Source: an uncultured Lachnospiraceae bacterium | Lineage (GTDB): Bacteria > Bacillota > Clostridia > Lachnospirales > Lachnospiraceae | DNA: 64,000 nucleotides | Assembly (NCBI GenBank): GCA_944383545.1 | Contig: CALWPY010000008.1 | Span: 38,178 to 102,177, forward strand | Direction: 5' to 3' | In this document: in pieces, positions 47,616 through 56,566 of the stretch | How the letters are laid out: every line of letters begins with the position of its first letter | Position numbering within the stretch: the stretch's first letter is position 1 | Position numbers and translations under genes: made by a program | Notes under the pieces: model-generated | Databases searched by the model: none | The model's input: the letters and a program-made list of their open reading frames with translations, nothing else | Told to the model about the DNA's origin: nothing

Positions 47616-47807
47616 ATGCGCAGTTCTAAAGAAATTTATAAAGAAGTAGCCGAAAGATGCAGTGCCTATGACAGAAAATCCTGTGACTGCTATTCAAACT
47701 CTACAAGAGAAAACGATTATCCGGTAAGCTGTCTTACATGCAGACATTTTGCTGATGACGAGCACTGCCGTCTTGACCTTTACGACCCTATAGTAAAAAA
47801 TCTTTAA
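47616..47807 (+). CDS. Small cysteine-rich protein (63 aa)
   Basis: A 63-residue reading frame with an excellent AGGAGGT upstream and its own terminator behind, isolated on the plus strand, so it is very likely real. Six cysteines: C15, C23-x-C25, C39-x2-C42 and C51; SCLTCRHFADDEHCRLDLYD looks like a small metal-binding knuckle. No signal peptide. I do not know its function. Just before it, ATTCTAC and GTAGAAT (47565-47571, 47584-47590) form an inverted repeat that may be an operator. Confidence 0.75.
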   Translation: MRSSKEIYKEVAERCSAYDRKSCDCYSNSTRENDYPVSCLTCRHFADDEHCRLDLYDPIVKNL

Positions 47808-47812
47808 TAAAG

Positions 47813-47850
47813 AAACAGCAGTCTGCAAATCAATGCGGCTGCTGTTTTTT
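47813..47850 (+). terminator. Terminator of the small Cys-rich gene
   Basis: Arms AAACAGCAG / CTGCTGTTT (47813-47821, 47839-47847) followed by T run, directly after the stop. Confidence 0.8.
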
Positions 47851-47861
47851 ATTATTATGAT

Positions 47862-48173
47862 TTATTTATTTTCTTTATCCTTTTCTTCCATACGTTCAAA
47901 AACCCAGTCATAGCTGTTGTTTCCGTAATTAAGCGAACGGTTAACCCTGCTGATTGTCGCCGTTGATGCTCCTGTTTCTTTTGCAACCTCAAGATAAGTT
48001 TTGTCATCTTTCAGCATTTTCGCCACCGAAAATCTCTGTGCTATTGCCAGAACTTCATTTACCGTACAGACATCTTCAAAGAAATCGAAACATTCATCTA
48101 CATTTTTGAGAGTAAGTATGGCTTTAAAAAAATCCTCAACTGCATCCGTTCTAATTGTAATTGATTTTCCCAT
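47862..48173 (-). CDS. YerC/YecD family TrpR-like regulator
   Basis: 103 residues. FFEDVCTVNEVLAIAQRFSV and the recognition region YLEVAKETGASTATISRVNR with SLNYGN are the signature of the Trp-repressor superfamily branch YerC/YecD. Small DNA-binding dimer; target and ligand are unknown. It starts 10 bp after the alpha-amylase gene on the same strand, so it may be read from the same promoter. Confidence 0.92.
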   Translation of the reverse strand: MGKSITIRTDAVEDFFKAILTLKNVDECFDFFEDVCTVNEVLAIAQRFSVAKMLKDDKTYLEVAKETGASTATISRVNRSLNYGNNSYDWVFERMEEKDKENK

Positions 48174-48183
48174 GCCTCACACC

Positions 48184-49641
48184 TCACTGCTTGTTCTCTT
48201 TCTTTACCCACACAGACACCGCTGCGCCATTTACATAAAAGTCGCCACAGCCTTCGTCATCAATTTTAATATTATATTTTGCATTTCCCATAACATCAGA
48301 AAAATGCATTCCGGCAAACTGTCTACCCACATACATATGCTTTGTTCCGCCCGTACCGTCAGAAATAACTACCGCAAGACCAGAATCTTTATGCTCTTCA
48401 TCTCCCTCTCTGGTCCAGCCTATGCAGTTCGGGTCATCAAAGTAATCGTGCTGAATTCCATATGCTTTATTCTTACGAAGTTTCATGAGCTTATCTAAGT
48501 TCTTTTTCTGTGATTTAATCTTATCATGAGGTATTCCCTTATAATCACCATAAAATACACAAGGATAACCTTCGTTTCTAAGAAGAATTATTGCATATGC
48601 CATAGGCTTAAACCATTCTTCAACCCAGGATTCAAGTGACTGTCCCGGCTGTGAATCATGATTATCCACAAAAGTAACTGCCTTTACAGGATTTACACGT
48701 ACAAGAGTATTATCAAGAATCCTTCTTAAATCATAGTTTCCATGTGCTCTGGAGCAGTTATGGAAATTAAAATGAAGCGGTACGTCAAAAAGTGATGTGC
48801 TTCCCATCGTCTCCGAAATGTAGTTATTTAATACATTTACATCCCAGTGCCAGTACTCTCCAACAGAAAAAAGTTCCTTTTCCGTAATCTCTCTGATTTT
48901 ATAGAGCCAGTCTCTTACAAAATGTGAGCTGATATGCTTTACCGCATCCAGTCTGAAACCGTCAACTCCCGTGGTTTTCACATACCACTCGCCCCATCTG
49001 ACAAGTTCATTATAAACATCTGTATTATTAAGGTCGATGTCGGCTCCCATAAGGTAATCATAGTTTCCGTTTTCCTTATCTACTCCGCTGTCCCATTCCT
49101 TGCCCTCAAATTTATAAAGCGACTTTTTGAAGTTCTCCTGGTCCCAGTCAATTCCGTCAAAATAATTCCAGTTCCATACGAAATCAGAATATTTTCCTTT
49201 TCTTCCCGGAAATGTAAATTTGGTCCATGCACCAATCTTTTTTTCGTCACCTATCATCTGGTTTCTGTTTGACGCATTAAATTCCTGTGCCGATACTTCT
49301 TCTATTTCATCAGCGCCCATCTTGTGATTTAAAACCATGTCGGCATATACATCTATTTTCTTATCATGAAGAGCCTTAATTGCTGCAAGATATTCATCCT
49401 TTGTTCCATATTTTGTCGCAACAGTTCCCTTCTGGTTAAATTCTCCCAAATCATATAAGTCATAGACTCCGTATCCTACATCGTTCACTCCCTGGGCTCC
49501 CTTGTAAGCCGGTGGAAGCCAAACTGCCGTAACCCCGTTTAACCTTAATTTATTTGCCTCTTCTGCAATAGTTTTCCATAAAGTTTTATCTGCCGGAAGA
49601 TACCATTCAAAATACTGCATCATAAGCCCGTTATTTGACAT
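48184..49641 (-). CDS. Cytoplasmic alpha-amylase (GH13)
   Basis: 485 residues, no signal peptide, so it acts on internal glucan or imported maltodextrins. Catalytic triad is visible: nucleophile Asp232 in GFRLDAVKHI, acid/base Glu262 in VGEYWHW, and Asp329 in TFVDNHDSQP. The opening MMQYFEWYLPADKTLWKTI fits the liquefying amylase / AmyA-type GH13_5 group. The ATG follows AGGAGGT. It is followed by the YerC-like gene. Confidence 0.95.
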   Translation of the reverse strand: MSNNGLMMQYFEWYLPADKTLWKTIAEEANKLRLNGVTAVWLPPAYKGAQGVNDVGYGVYDLYDLGEFNQKGTVATKYGTKDEYLAAIKALHDKKIDVYADMVLNHKMGADEIEEVSAQEFNASNRNQMIGDEKKIGAWTKFTFPGRKGKYSDFVWNWNYFDGIDWDQENFKKSLYKFEGKEWDSGVDKENGNYDYLMGADIDLNNTDVYNELVRWGEWYVKTTGVDGFRLDAVKHISSHFVRDWLYKIREITEKELFSVGEYWHWDVNVLNNYISETMGSTSLFDVPLHFNFHNCSRAHGNYDLRRILDNTLVRVNPVKAVTFVDNHDSQPGQSLESWVEEWFKPMAYAIILLRNEGYPCVFYGDYKGIPHDKIKSQKKNLDKLMKLRKNKAYGIQHDYFDDPNCIGWTREGDEEHKDSGLAVVISDGTGGTKHMYVGRQFAGMHFSDVMGNAKYNIKIDDEGCGDFYVNGAAVSVWVKKENKQ

Positions 49642-49721
49642 ACCCTTACCTCCTGTTGTATTGAAATATCATATTAATTTCAAGACTCATTCAAATTTCA
49701 TACTGTGGTGTACTAAACAAA

Positions 49722-49750
49722 ATTATAACAAAATTGAAAAGCATAGTAAA
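49722..49750 (-). promoter_or_regulatory. Promoter of amylase-yerC unit
   Basis: On the minus strand TTTACT (49750-49745), 17-base spacer, TATAAT (49727-49722), about 80 bp before the amylase start. Confidence 0.6.
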
Positions 49751-49776
49751 GTGAAATGTGCGGAGTTAAATATATC

Positions 49777-51417
49777 TTAATATTCATCATATAATACCGG
49801 ATAGGCACAGATGTCTTCGTATGCATGCACAAGTCTTATGAATTCTTCCCTCAGACTGTCACCCTCATAATCTGTGGATTCTGCAAGTGAAAGAATCAGG
49901 TCTATGTCGGTATTTCCCATATATTCGCTTTCTTTAAGGAACATTCCGAATGCGGCAACGGCTGCTGCCCACCTCATGTTGTCCGATGCGCTGTCAAATG
50001 CGTCACATTTAAGGTTATATGTGAGAAGGCTGCTTTCTTCTCCGTCAGGCTCTTTATATCTTATACTTAAGTCGAGAAGCGTTTCAGGTGCAAGTTTTAC
50101 ATCTGAATCAAGCAGGGTTTCTTCAGGAAGTGCTACCGAAAAATCCTCGGTAGGAATTATTTCATATAATACCGTAACTCTGTGACCTGCTCCCATTTCT
50201 CCGCCGTCTTTTGTGTCATCATCAAAATCTTCTGCCGCCATAACTCTGTTTTCATATCCTATAAGTCTGTACTCGCTCACGGTTTCAGGGTTAAATTCCA
50301 CCTGCAGTTTAACGTCCTTTGCAACGGTTTTTAAAGTAGCTCCCATTTCATCAACCAATACGCGCTTTGCCTCATAATCAGAGTCAATATATGAATAGTT
50401 TCCGTTGCCGTAGTCTGCAAGTGATTCCAGCTTGTTGTCCTTTAAATTATCAGTTCCAAACCCAAGTACACTGAGGTATACTCCGCTTTCCTTCTTTTCT
50501 TTTATAAGCTTTACAAGAGCTCCTTCATCAGTAATTCCTACATTCAAATCTCCGTCTGTTGCAAGAATTACCCTGTTATTTCCTCCCTCTATAAAATATT
50601 TTTCTGACAGAGCGTAAGCGGTTTCAATTCCTTCAGAGCCGTTTGTTGCTCCACCCGCCTTAAGCTCAGCTATAGCTGCGGTAATCTTATCTTTTTCATT
50701 TCCGTTTGCTCCCTCAAGTACGACTTCACTTGAGCCTGCATAAGTAACTATGGAAATTCTGTCATTTTCGGTAAGATTTTCAGTGAGCATGGTAAATGAC
50801 TTCCGTACAAGAGGAATCTTATTTTCACTTAACATGGAGCCTGACGTATCAATAAGAAACACAAAGTTATTCGGCTCTGCTTCAGAAAAGTCAATTTTCT
50901 CGGTCTGAAGACCGATAAGTACAAGACCATGTTCTTCATTCCACGGGCATCTGGTGTATTCCATAGTGACGGAAAACGGCTCCCCGTTTTCAGGCTCAGG
51001 ATAGTCATAGGTAAAATAGTTTATCATCTCTTCTATTCGGACTGCTGATTGCGGAACAATATCTCCACTGTTTATATAACTTCTTATATTAGAATAAGAA
51101 GCAGTGTCCACATCTGCCGCAAATGTTGATATCGGAGTAGTTTCGGCATGATAAAACGGGTTTTCTTCTTCATAATCATATTCCCTGGTATCTTCTCCGC
51201 CATAAATATAATCAGACTGATAAGCTGCAGAGTTGTCAACTGCAGATTCACTTTCCATAATACCCGAATCTTCATATACTTCCTCCTCATTAGAAGACAC
51301 CCCAGTATATTCCTCAGTTCTCTTTTCTGAATTTCCACATCCTGCCATACTTAAAGACATTCCCAACGCTAAAATAATTCCTGTTGTCCTTTTTAAAAAT
51401 CCCATTCTTTTTCTCAT
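49777..51417 (-). CDS. VWA-domain lipoprotein (YfbK-like)
   Basis: About 546 residues from the ATG at 51417, with GGAGGGA upstream. Lipobox SMAGC; a Glu/Ser/Tyr-rich linker; an YfbK-type N-terminal segment (PISTFAADVDTASYSNIRSY); VWA domain with MIDAS FLIDTSGSML and ATDGDLNVG; and a C-terminal DUF3520-like region (ETLLDLSIRYKEPDGEES). Located outside the membrane. It follows an ECF sigma / anti-sigma pair, an arrangement also known for yfbK homologues elsewhere, so it may be the target or sensor of that system. Confidence 0.92.
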   Translation of the reverse strand: MRKRMGFLKRTTGIILALGMSLSMAGCGNSEKRTEEYTGVSSNEEEVYEDSGIMESESAVDNSAAYQSDYIYGGEDTREYDYEEENPFYHAETTPISTFAADVDTASYSNIRSYINSGDIVPQSAVRIEEMINYFTYDYPEPENGEPFSVTMEYTRCPWNEEHGLVLIGLQTEKIDFSEAEPNNFVFLIDTSGSMLSENKIPLVRKSFTMLTENLTENDRISIVTYAGSSEVVLEGANGNEKDKITAAIAELKAGGATNGSEGIETAYALSEKYFIEGGNNRVILATDGDLNVGITDEGALVKLIKEKKESGVYLSVLGFGTDNLKDNKLESLADYGNGNYSYIDSDYEAKRVLVDEMGATLKTVAKDVKLQVEFNPETVSEYRLIGYENRVMAAEDFDDDTKDGGEMGAGHRVTVLYEIIPTEDFSVALPEETLLDSDVKLAPETLLDLSIRYKEPDGEESSLLTYNLKCDAFDSASDNMRWAAAVAAFGMFLKESEYMGNTDIDLILSLAESTDYEGDSLREEFIRLVHAYEDICAYPVLYDEY

Positions 51418-51496
51418 AAAATTTACACTCCCTCCGTTTTTTATAACTTCTGTTTTATAATTTTTTATTTTCGTCATGACATTTTCGGGATTTTGT

Positions 51497-51537
51497 AATA
51501 AAAAATCCCTCTCATATAAAAATACGATTGGGATTTT
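51497..51537 (-). terminator. Hairpin/terminator between anti-sigma and VWA lipoprotein genes
   Basis: AAAATCCC / GGGATTTT arms (51502-51509 with 51530-51537) followed by T run on the minus strand. The AATCCC unit recurs four times in this gap, giving alternative pairings. It could end the sigma transcript or set read-through into the VWA gene. Confidence 0.6.
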
Positions 51538-51567
51538 AATTTTTATGGGATTTTTTAAAATTTTAAT

Positions 51568-52242
51568 TTATTCTATTGAAATAACAGTAACAGGCGTGTA
51601 ATCATCATTTTCATCTTTTTTACTATAATCAAGTGAGACTACCAGCTTTGATGTCCCCGTAAAGTCGGCTGTCACAATATTCTGCAATTCGTCCTTAAAC
51701 TCATCGGCATTTACCAGAAGAAGTTTTTCTTTTATGTCATAATCACCTGATAAATCATCATAATTTGAAAGTGTGAGATAATAATTATCTGCTTCTTTTG
51801 TTATAATTCCCTGTGCCGTAAATTCAAAAACTGCACTTTCATAATCTTCTGCTATTTCTGAGTCATCAGGATAATTTTCTGCATTACTCTGAGTATCTTC
51901 TGCAGGCATCATGTCAGGAGCATCTGAATTATCTGTTTCTTCATATATTTCTGTTTCAGAATCATTAATTTTTGATTTTCCGCCCCAGAATATCCATGTC
52001 GGTATTATCACGGCAAGGACTACCGCCGCTGCAATAAGGGCACTGTATTTTCTGTGGTGCTTCGATTTTTCTGCTTTCATTTTTGAGATGTCTGTTACTT
52101 TTGCTGTATCTGAAACGGGAGTTTTTTCAATTTTATCTATTCCTGAATTTATTCTGTCCCATATATCAGGAATATCGCTTTGCATATTTGAAGTATATAA
52201 TTCTGCAAGTTCTTTTTCTTCTAAATCATGTTTATTCTCCAT
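51568..52242 (-). CDS. Probable anti-sigma factor (membrane)
   Basis: 224 residues: a cytoplasmic N-terminus of about 65 residues (LEEKELAELYTSNMQSDIPD), one membrane helix (LIAAAVVLAVIIPTWIFW) and an extracytoplasmic acidic part. Overlapping the sigma gene by 11 bp supports the anti-sigma call. The N-terminal domain lacks the zinc HxxxCxxC motif. It would hold the sigma factor at the membrane until a signal arrives. Confidence 0.78.
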   Translation of the reverse strand: MENKHDLEEKELAELYTSNMQSDIPDIWDRINSGIDKIEKTPVSDTAKVTDISKMKAEKSKHHRKYSALIAAAVVLAVIIPTWIFWGGKSKINDSETEIYEETDNSDAPDMMPAEDTQSNAENYPDDSEIAEDYESAVFEFTAQGIITKEADNYYLTLSNYDDLSGDYDIKEKLLLVNADEFKDELQNIVTADFTGTSKLVVSLDYSKKDENDDYTPVTVISIE

Positions 52243-52756
52243 TCAGACACCTCCTTAATTTTTTTAATGCATTATTATAATGCCACGAGACTGTACCGGG
52301 GGGAATTCCAAGTATATCAGAAATTTCACGGAATTTAAAACCTCCGACAAGCTTCATGTCAGCTATTTCTTTTTCTTTATCACTTAGAAGTTTCATAGCT
52401 TCCTGAATTGATATTCTATTTAAATGAGTTTCCTCTTCGGAAACTTCCTGTTCGGGCTCGGGCATTTCATACACCGGTATTTCCCTGCTGTTTTTCCTTA
52501 AAAAATCTATGCTCATGTTTCTTGCTATCCGGCAGAGCCACGCTTTATGATTTCCTTTTTCTTTATACATTCCCGCTGTCTGATAAAGTTTTATGAAAAA
52601 TTCAGATGCTATGTCTTCTGCGTCTTCCCTGTTATGTACTGTATTATAAATCACGGAATAGATAAGCTTCATATATATGTCATATATCTTTTTTAGTGCC
52701 ATTCTGTCGCCACAGGCAATTCCCTTCATGCATGACATAAATTCTTCTTCTGACAT
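52232..52756 (-). CDS. ECF sigma factor
   Basis: About 174 residues from the ATG at 52756 with GGAGGG upstream; the earlier in-frame ATG at 52795 lacks one. Region 2 (YSVIYNTVHNREDAEDIASE, then WLCRIARNMSIDFLRKN) and region 4 (LSDKEKEIADMKLVGGFKFR, EISDILGIPPGTVSWHYNNA). Directs RNA polymerase to a small regulon, probably including this operon. It precedes the anti-sigma and VWA lipoprotein genes. Confidence 0.94.
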   Translation of the reverse strand: MSEEEFMSCMKGIACGDRMALKKIYDIYMKLIYSVIYNTVHNREDAEDIASEFFIKLYQTAGMYKEKGNHKAWLCRIARNMSIDFLRKNSREIPVYEMPEPEQEVSEEETHLNRISIQEAMKLLSDKEKEIADMKLVGGFKFREISDILGIPPGTVSWHYNNALKKLRRCLNGE

Positions 52757-52815
52757 AAATTTTCCTCCCTGTATAATAAACGGTTTACATTTCATTTTTT
52801 ATTGTATAATAAAGA

Positions 52816-52857
52816 AAAAGCGGCAGAATTTTTTATAACGAAAATTCTGCCTGCTTT
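52816..52857 (-). terminator. Terminator of the SpoIID-YihY unit
   Basis: Long arms (AGGCAGAATTTT against AAAATTCTGCC, with flanking AAAGC/GCTTT) followed by TTTTTCTTT on the minus strand, directly after the YihY/BrkB gene. Confidence 0.82.
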
Positions 52858-52860
52858 AAA

Positions 52861-53736
52861 TTATACCTCTTTCGTTATCTCAGTTTCATAAACATATGCT
52901 GAGTGTTTTAAGTCTTTAAGATAATTTGTCTTTTCCAGAAATCTGTTAATCTGGCCTCCGATAAATATTATATACATTCCTATATAGAGCCAGAATATCA
53001 TAAGTATTATGGTTGTAAGGCTTCCATACATATATGAGCGCTTTCCGTATTCCTGTACATAGATTGAAAAAAGCCTTGTAAGAAGCACCCATGCTAAAGA
53101 TGTAAATGCCGCACCCGGCAGTTCAAACCTTAGCTTTCTTTTTTCTCCCGGAAGAATACAGTACATCCCCCAGAAAAAGAGGAACAGAATCAGAAAACTT
53201 CCCGAACTCCTGAGTCCTATTACAAGAGTAGTAATATTTTCATAATCCGGATACTTTGTGATTATGTTATTTGCAATTCCATTTCCAAACACATATAAAA
53301 CCAGTATAAGCACTATAATTATAATAAGCCCACCTGTATATAACATACAAAATGCACGTATTATAAAGTAATTCTTTTTTTCCTCAATATCATATATCTC
53401 ATTAAGTCCGTTTGATATAGCCATAATTCCCTTTGCCGCAGACCAGAGCGCCACAATTATTGTTATTAATGTAAAAGAGCCCATGTTGTTGAAATATATA
53501 TCATTAATTATCTCTACAATATAATCATCGAACTCTGAAGGAACGACCTTTGAAAACATGCTTATAAGTTCGCCCCTTGTAAATGGCAGATATTTTGCAA
53601 GCATGAGAAGTATATTTATAAACGGAAAAAAGGATAATATTATAAAGAATGCCGACTGTGCAGCATAGGCTCCCATATGGTCTTTTGACATCTTTTTCCC
53701 ATATTCAAATAAGCTTTTTACTAAATTTTTAAACAT
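52861..53736 (-). CDS. YihY/BrkB family membrane protein
   Basis: About 291 residues from an ATG at 53736 with AGAGGT seven bases upstream; upstream in-frame ATGs lie in the SpoIID gene or too near the site. Six helices, with the family opening DHMGAYAAQSAFFIILSFFP and GSLTTIILMIFWLYIGMYI. Annotated in many genomes as virulence factor BrkB or RNase BN in error; the function is unknown. It follows the SpoIID gene by 16 bp. Confidence 0.9.
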   Translation of the reverse strand: MFKNLVKSLFEYGKKMSKDHMGAYAAQSAFFIILSFFPFINILLMLAKYLPFTRGELISMFSKVVPSEFDDYIVEIINDIYFNNMGSFTLITIIVALWSAAKGIMAISNGLNEIYDIEEKKNYFIIRAFCMLYTGGLIIIIVLILVLYVFGNGIANNIITKYPDYENITTLVIGLRSSGSFLILFLFFWGMYCILPGEKRKLRFELPGAAFTSLAWVLLTRLFSIYVQEYGKRSYMYGSLTTIILMIFWLYIGMYIIFIGGQINRFLEKTNYLKDLKHSAYVYETEITKEV

Positions 53737-53752
53737 GAACATGACCTCTGGA

Positions 53753-56161
53753 TTACTCATCCTCGCTCTCATTTATACTGTCTTCATATATATTTTTAAA
53801 CTCTATATCAGTAAAGTAATGTGTCAATATATATTTATAATCATAGCCTCTTTCTGCCAGAAGCTGGGCTCCGTTCTGGCTCATTCCGACTCCATGACCA
53901 AAACCTCCGCCAACTATGGTAAATCCTCCCTGCACCTGTTCAATATAATAAAACGGACTAGGTATGGAGGTCCAGCCTTTAAGCTGGGAGCCGTCGTTTC
54001 TGTTTATAACTACATCCTTTGGAGTTATAAGGTTTCTTATATTCGTCTGTCCTGACACCTGTATGACATTTTCCGTGCCGTAGATTATCATTTCCATAAC
54101 CACTCCGCTTTCGCTTCTTTCGGTAATTTCAATGGACTCTACCTCACCTATCGTATCTATACTTTTATTTACAAATCTTCCCTGACTGTTTTGTACCTTA
54201 ATTCCCCCGTCAGACATTTCCATTCTGTCTTCCAATGTTGAGTTTATGGCATTACTTATTTCCAGGTTTGTATAAGATATTCTCCATCTGTAGAAAGGAA
54301 GACTTGCTTCTATGGTATTATAACTGCTGCTGTCATTTATAAATGCTATGAAATCGCTTTCCTCAGAGAGATTTATTTCCGTTTTTGCTATATTTTCAAC
54401 ATTGGATTTAAGATACTCATATGCTCTTCCGCCCCAGATATCATCATTGGAACAGGTAACTCCTGCTGAAGTCGAAAAATAAAACGGAACTATTACATCA
54501 TCTTCATAAACAGGAACAATGCCATAAGTGTCTTTTACGGCAAATATTGATTCTTCTGTTTCCGGAACATTGTTATAAACCTGACACATGGTGCTGTCAT
54601 CTAAATGAGCCCCATATGAAGCATAGCTGCCGTCCGAAATTTTGCTGTAAGCATAACCCCTCGCACATATTGCCATTGCCTTTAATGCCTCTGTAGAATA
54701 AGATGACGGTACTTCACTTGATACAACAGAGTATAAATATTCTTCAAGCGGCAATTCATTTACTACATAAAGATATCCATCTCTTACAGTAATTTCAAGT
54801 GCTCCCCTGTATTCAGGAATTCCTCCGCTACGCGTAACACTTACAAGAGAAAGCTTTCCGGTACCCGACACAGTTTCTACTCTTATTACATCTTTGACAT
54901 TATAATCCTTTGGAAGTATTTTTATTTCCGCACCTGCTTCGTATATTTCCTCCGTATCTTCATCAAATATAAGTTTAAACGGCTCATCAGATGTCACGGT
55001 TGCGGCAATATGCCTGTATGATGAATACGTACTGTCACTAAGTATTACTCTTATTTCTTCTGCAGCAATTTCTCCATCTATTATGGCAGCCTCTACAATG
55101 CCATTTTCCATAACAAGCCTTACATCCCTGTAACCGGTTAATATACCTGAAGCATATTCACAGTAAGGCTCACCCTCTGAAATATTATATATCTTAAAAT
55201 TGTCGGAAAGCGGTATACCGCCATACTCTTCAACTCTTAAGCCCTCATCTGTTACCTGAGTTACTCTTCCTCTTATTTCTTCTTTTTTATATGAAATATT
55301 TGTTATTCCTTCGTTTGTAAAGCTGATATCTGCAACACAGGAAGCTTCAACTTCTACCGTGTCAAGCACCTTAAAGCTTTCTGTCTTTTCATCAAGAATA
55401 AACTTAAGTCTGTCATCTTCTTTTCCTATTATCCAGACATTTGTAAATGATTTTTCTGCAGAGCTTTCTCCTACGATTCTGAATATACTTCCGTTCTTAA
55501 TATATACAGTTACTATCTTATTTATAAGGTCAGGTGAGATTTCAACCATATCGATGTCATAATATGTATATCCGTCAAAAACCCCTATTGCAGTATTTTC
55601 GCCTTGGACCTGCAAATCAGAATCTCCCGGCGTAGCATCCGTCACCGTGGCATTTCCTGATGTTGCGTCCTCCGATGTTATATTTTCATCATCTGCATCA
55701 TTTACTACTGAAAGTTCTTCGGTTTCATCATAATATGTAACTTCATAAAGGAATATATCAATTTTTTCTATTCCTTCAATTTCGCCTGAATCAATAATTC
55801 TTTCATAAATTGTATCAAATGTTTCAGCCGGCACAAAATCCGTATCCTCAAATCCCGCCAATAAATCTTTATATATACTGTCAGGCAGTCCCAAAGCATT
55901 CGTCATTTGCCTAACATATATTATATCTATGTAATCACTTTTATATAAAGGGTCAATAAGTCTTGATAATTTATATAGAGTATCATCATCTGAGGCCAGA
56001 TAACTTACAGGCTTCTCCACTTCAGCAAATGTATAATATTTTATTTCAGCTTCGTCATTTTCTTTATTATTAAAACTTCTTATTAATACACCGCCCATTA
56101 TGCCAAACAACAAAAGGACACCAACTATAAGCGCAGCAGGCTTACCTTTGATACTTTCCAT
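53753..56161 (-). CDS. SpoIID/LytB domain protein
   Basis: 802 residues. N-terminal membrane anchor (ALIVGVLLLFGIMGGVLI), a long beta-rich region with an acidic Thr/Asp insertion near residue 180, then a SpoIID domain from about 450 (LPLEEYLYSVVSSEVPSSYS; YDYKYILTHYF at the end) with the SpoIID catalytic-type Glu. SpoIID cleaves peptidoglycan glycan strands as a lytic transglycosylase in sporulating cells, but LytB-like relatives act in vegetative cells; with its long N-terminal part the role here is open. GGAGGT precedes the ATG. Confidence 0.9.
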   Translation of the reverse strand: MESIKGKPAALIVGVLLLFGIMGGVLIRSFNNKENDEAEIKYYTFAEVEKPVSYLASDDDTLYKLSRLIDPLYKSDYIDIIYVRQMTNALGLPDSIYKDLLAGFEDTDFVPAETFDTIYERIIDSGEIEGIEKIDIFLYEVTYYDETEELSVVNDADDENITSEDATSGNATVTDATPGDSDLQVQGENTAIGVFDGYTYYDIDMVEISPDLINKIVTVYIKNGSIFRIVGESSAEKSFTNVWIIGKEDDRLKFILDEKTESFKVLDTVEVEASCVADISFTNEGITNISYKKEEIRGRVTQVTDEGLRVEEYGGIPLSDNFKIYNISEGEPYCEYASGILTGYRDVRLVMENGIVEAAIIDGEIAAEEIRVILSDSTYSSYRHIAATVTSDEPFKLIFDEDTEEIYEAGAEIKILPKDYNVKDVIRVETVSGTGKLSLVSVTRSGGIPEYRGALEITVRDGYLYVVNELPLEEYLYSVVSSEVPSSYSTEALKAMAICARGYAYSKISDGSYASYGAHLDDSTMCQVYNNVPETEESIFAVKDTYGIVPVYEDDVIVPFYFSTSAGVTCSNDDIWGGRAYEYLKSNVENIAKTEINLSEESDFIAFINDSSSYNTIEASLPFYRWRISYTNLEISNAINSTLEDRMEMSDGGIKVQNSQGRFVNKSIDTIGEVESIEITERSESGVVMEMIIYGTENVIQVSGQTNIRNLITPKDVVINRNDGSQLKGWTSIPSPFYYIEQVQGGFTIVGGGFGHGVGMSQNGAQLLAERGYDYKYILTHYFTDIEFKNIYEDSINESEDE

Positions 56162-56194
56162 GTAATACCTCCAAAATCAATCCATTCTCTGTTA

Positions 56195-56483
56195 CAGAAA
56201 AAAGCAGCTTTCGCTGCTTTTTTATTTTCCAAGCGAATAAACCAGTAATATCCAAAATGCCGGCTCCCATGTTTTGAGTCCTAGCAATGCCAGGTGGGTG
56301 TTCTCAAGTAATTCTCTGAAGTCCACTCACAGGAGGCTTTTCATACCATCACAAATTTGAACTCCCGTCAAAATAAATGTAGGTTCAAAATTATGAGAGG
56401 TGTCGAGCATCCCAGATATTTAAACTCATTTAATCCGCATGTATTCCTTTCATATAGTTCGTATAGTTCATATAAGTTTTATT
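56195..56483 (-). ncRNA. Structured non-coding RNA candidate (6S- or raiA-type, class unresolved)
   Basis: A stretch of about 290 bp without an open frame, read on the minus strand from a strong promoter to a terminator (56198-56223). Its arms nest: AATAAAAC at the 5' end with GGTTTATT (56236-56243), then AATATC with GATATT, ATGC with GCAT, and CTCTCAT with ATGGGAG; inside are hairpins TTTGAAC/GTTCAAA and CCTGGC/GCTAGG. 3' tract has GACTCAAAACATGGGAGCCG. The length and dedicated promoter suit a stable regulatory RNA; 6S RNA (a long rod) fits partly, and a multibranched RNA such as raiA fits as well. I cannot choose. Confidence 0.6.
56198..56223 (-). terminator. Terminator of the ncRNA candidate
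   Basis: AAAAAAGCAGC / GCTGCTTTTTT around a TTTC loop with T run on the minus strand. Lies 37 bp before the SpoIID start, so the RNA ends before that gene. Confidence 0.82.
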
Positions 56484-56489
56484 GAATTG

Positions 56490-56518
56490 ATTATACTCTA
56501 ATTATTTGCATTTATCAA
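56490..56518 (-). promoter_or_regulatory. Promoter of the ncRNA candidate
   Basis: TTGATA (56518-56513), 17-base spacer, TATAAT (56495-56490) on the minus strand, close to consensus. Predicted start near 56483. Confidence 0.7.
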
Positions 56519-56566
56519 GTAATTATTAATGTATTTATTCTCCAAATATGGTATTTTTATGATTTT

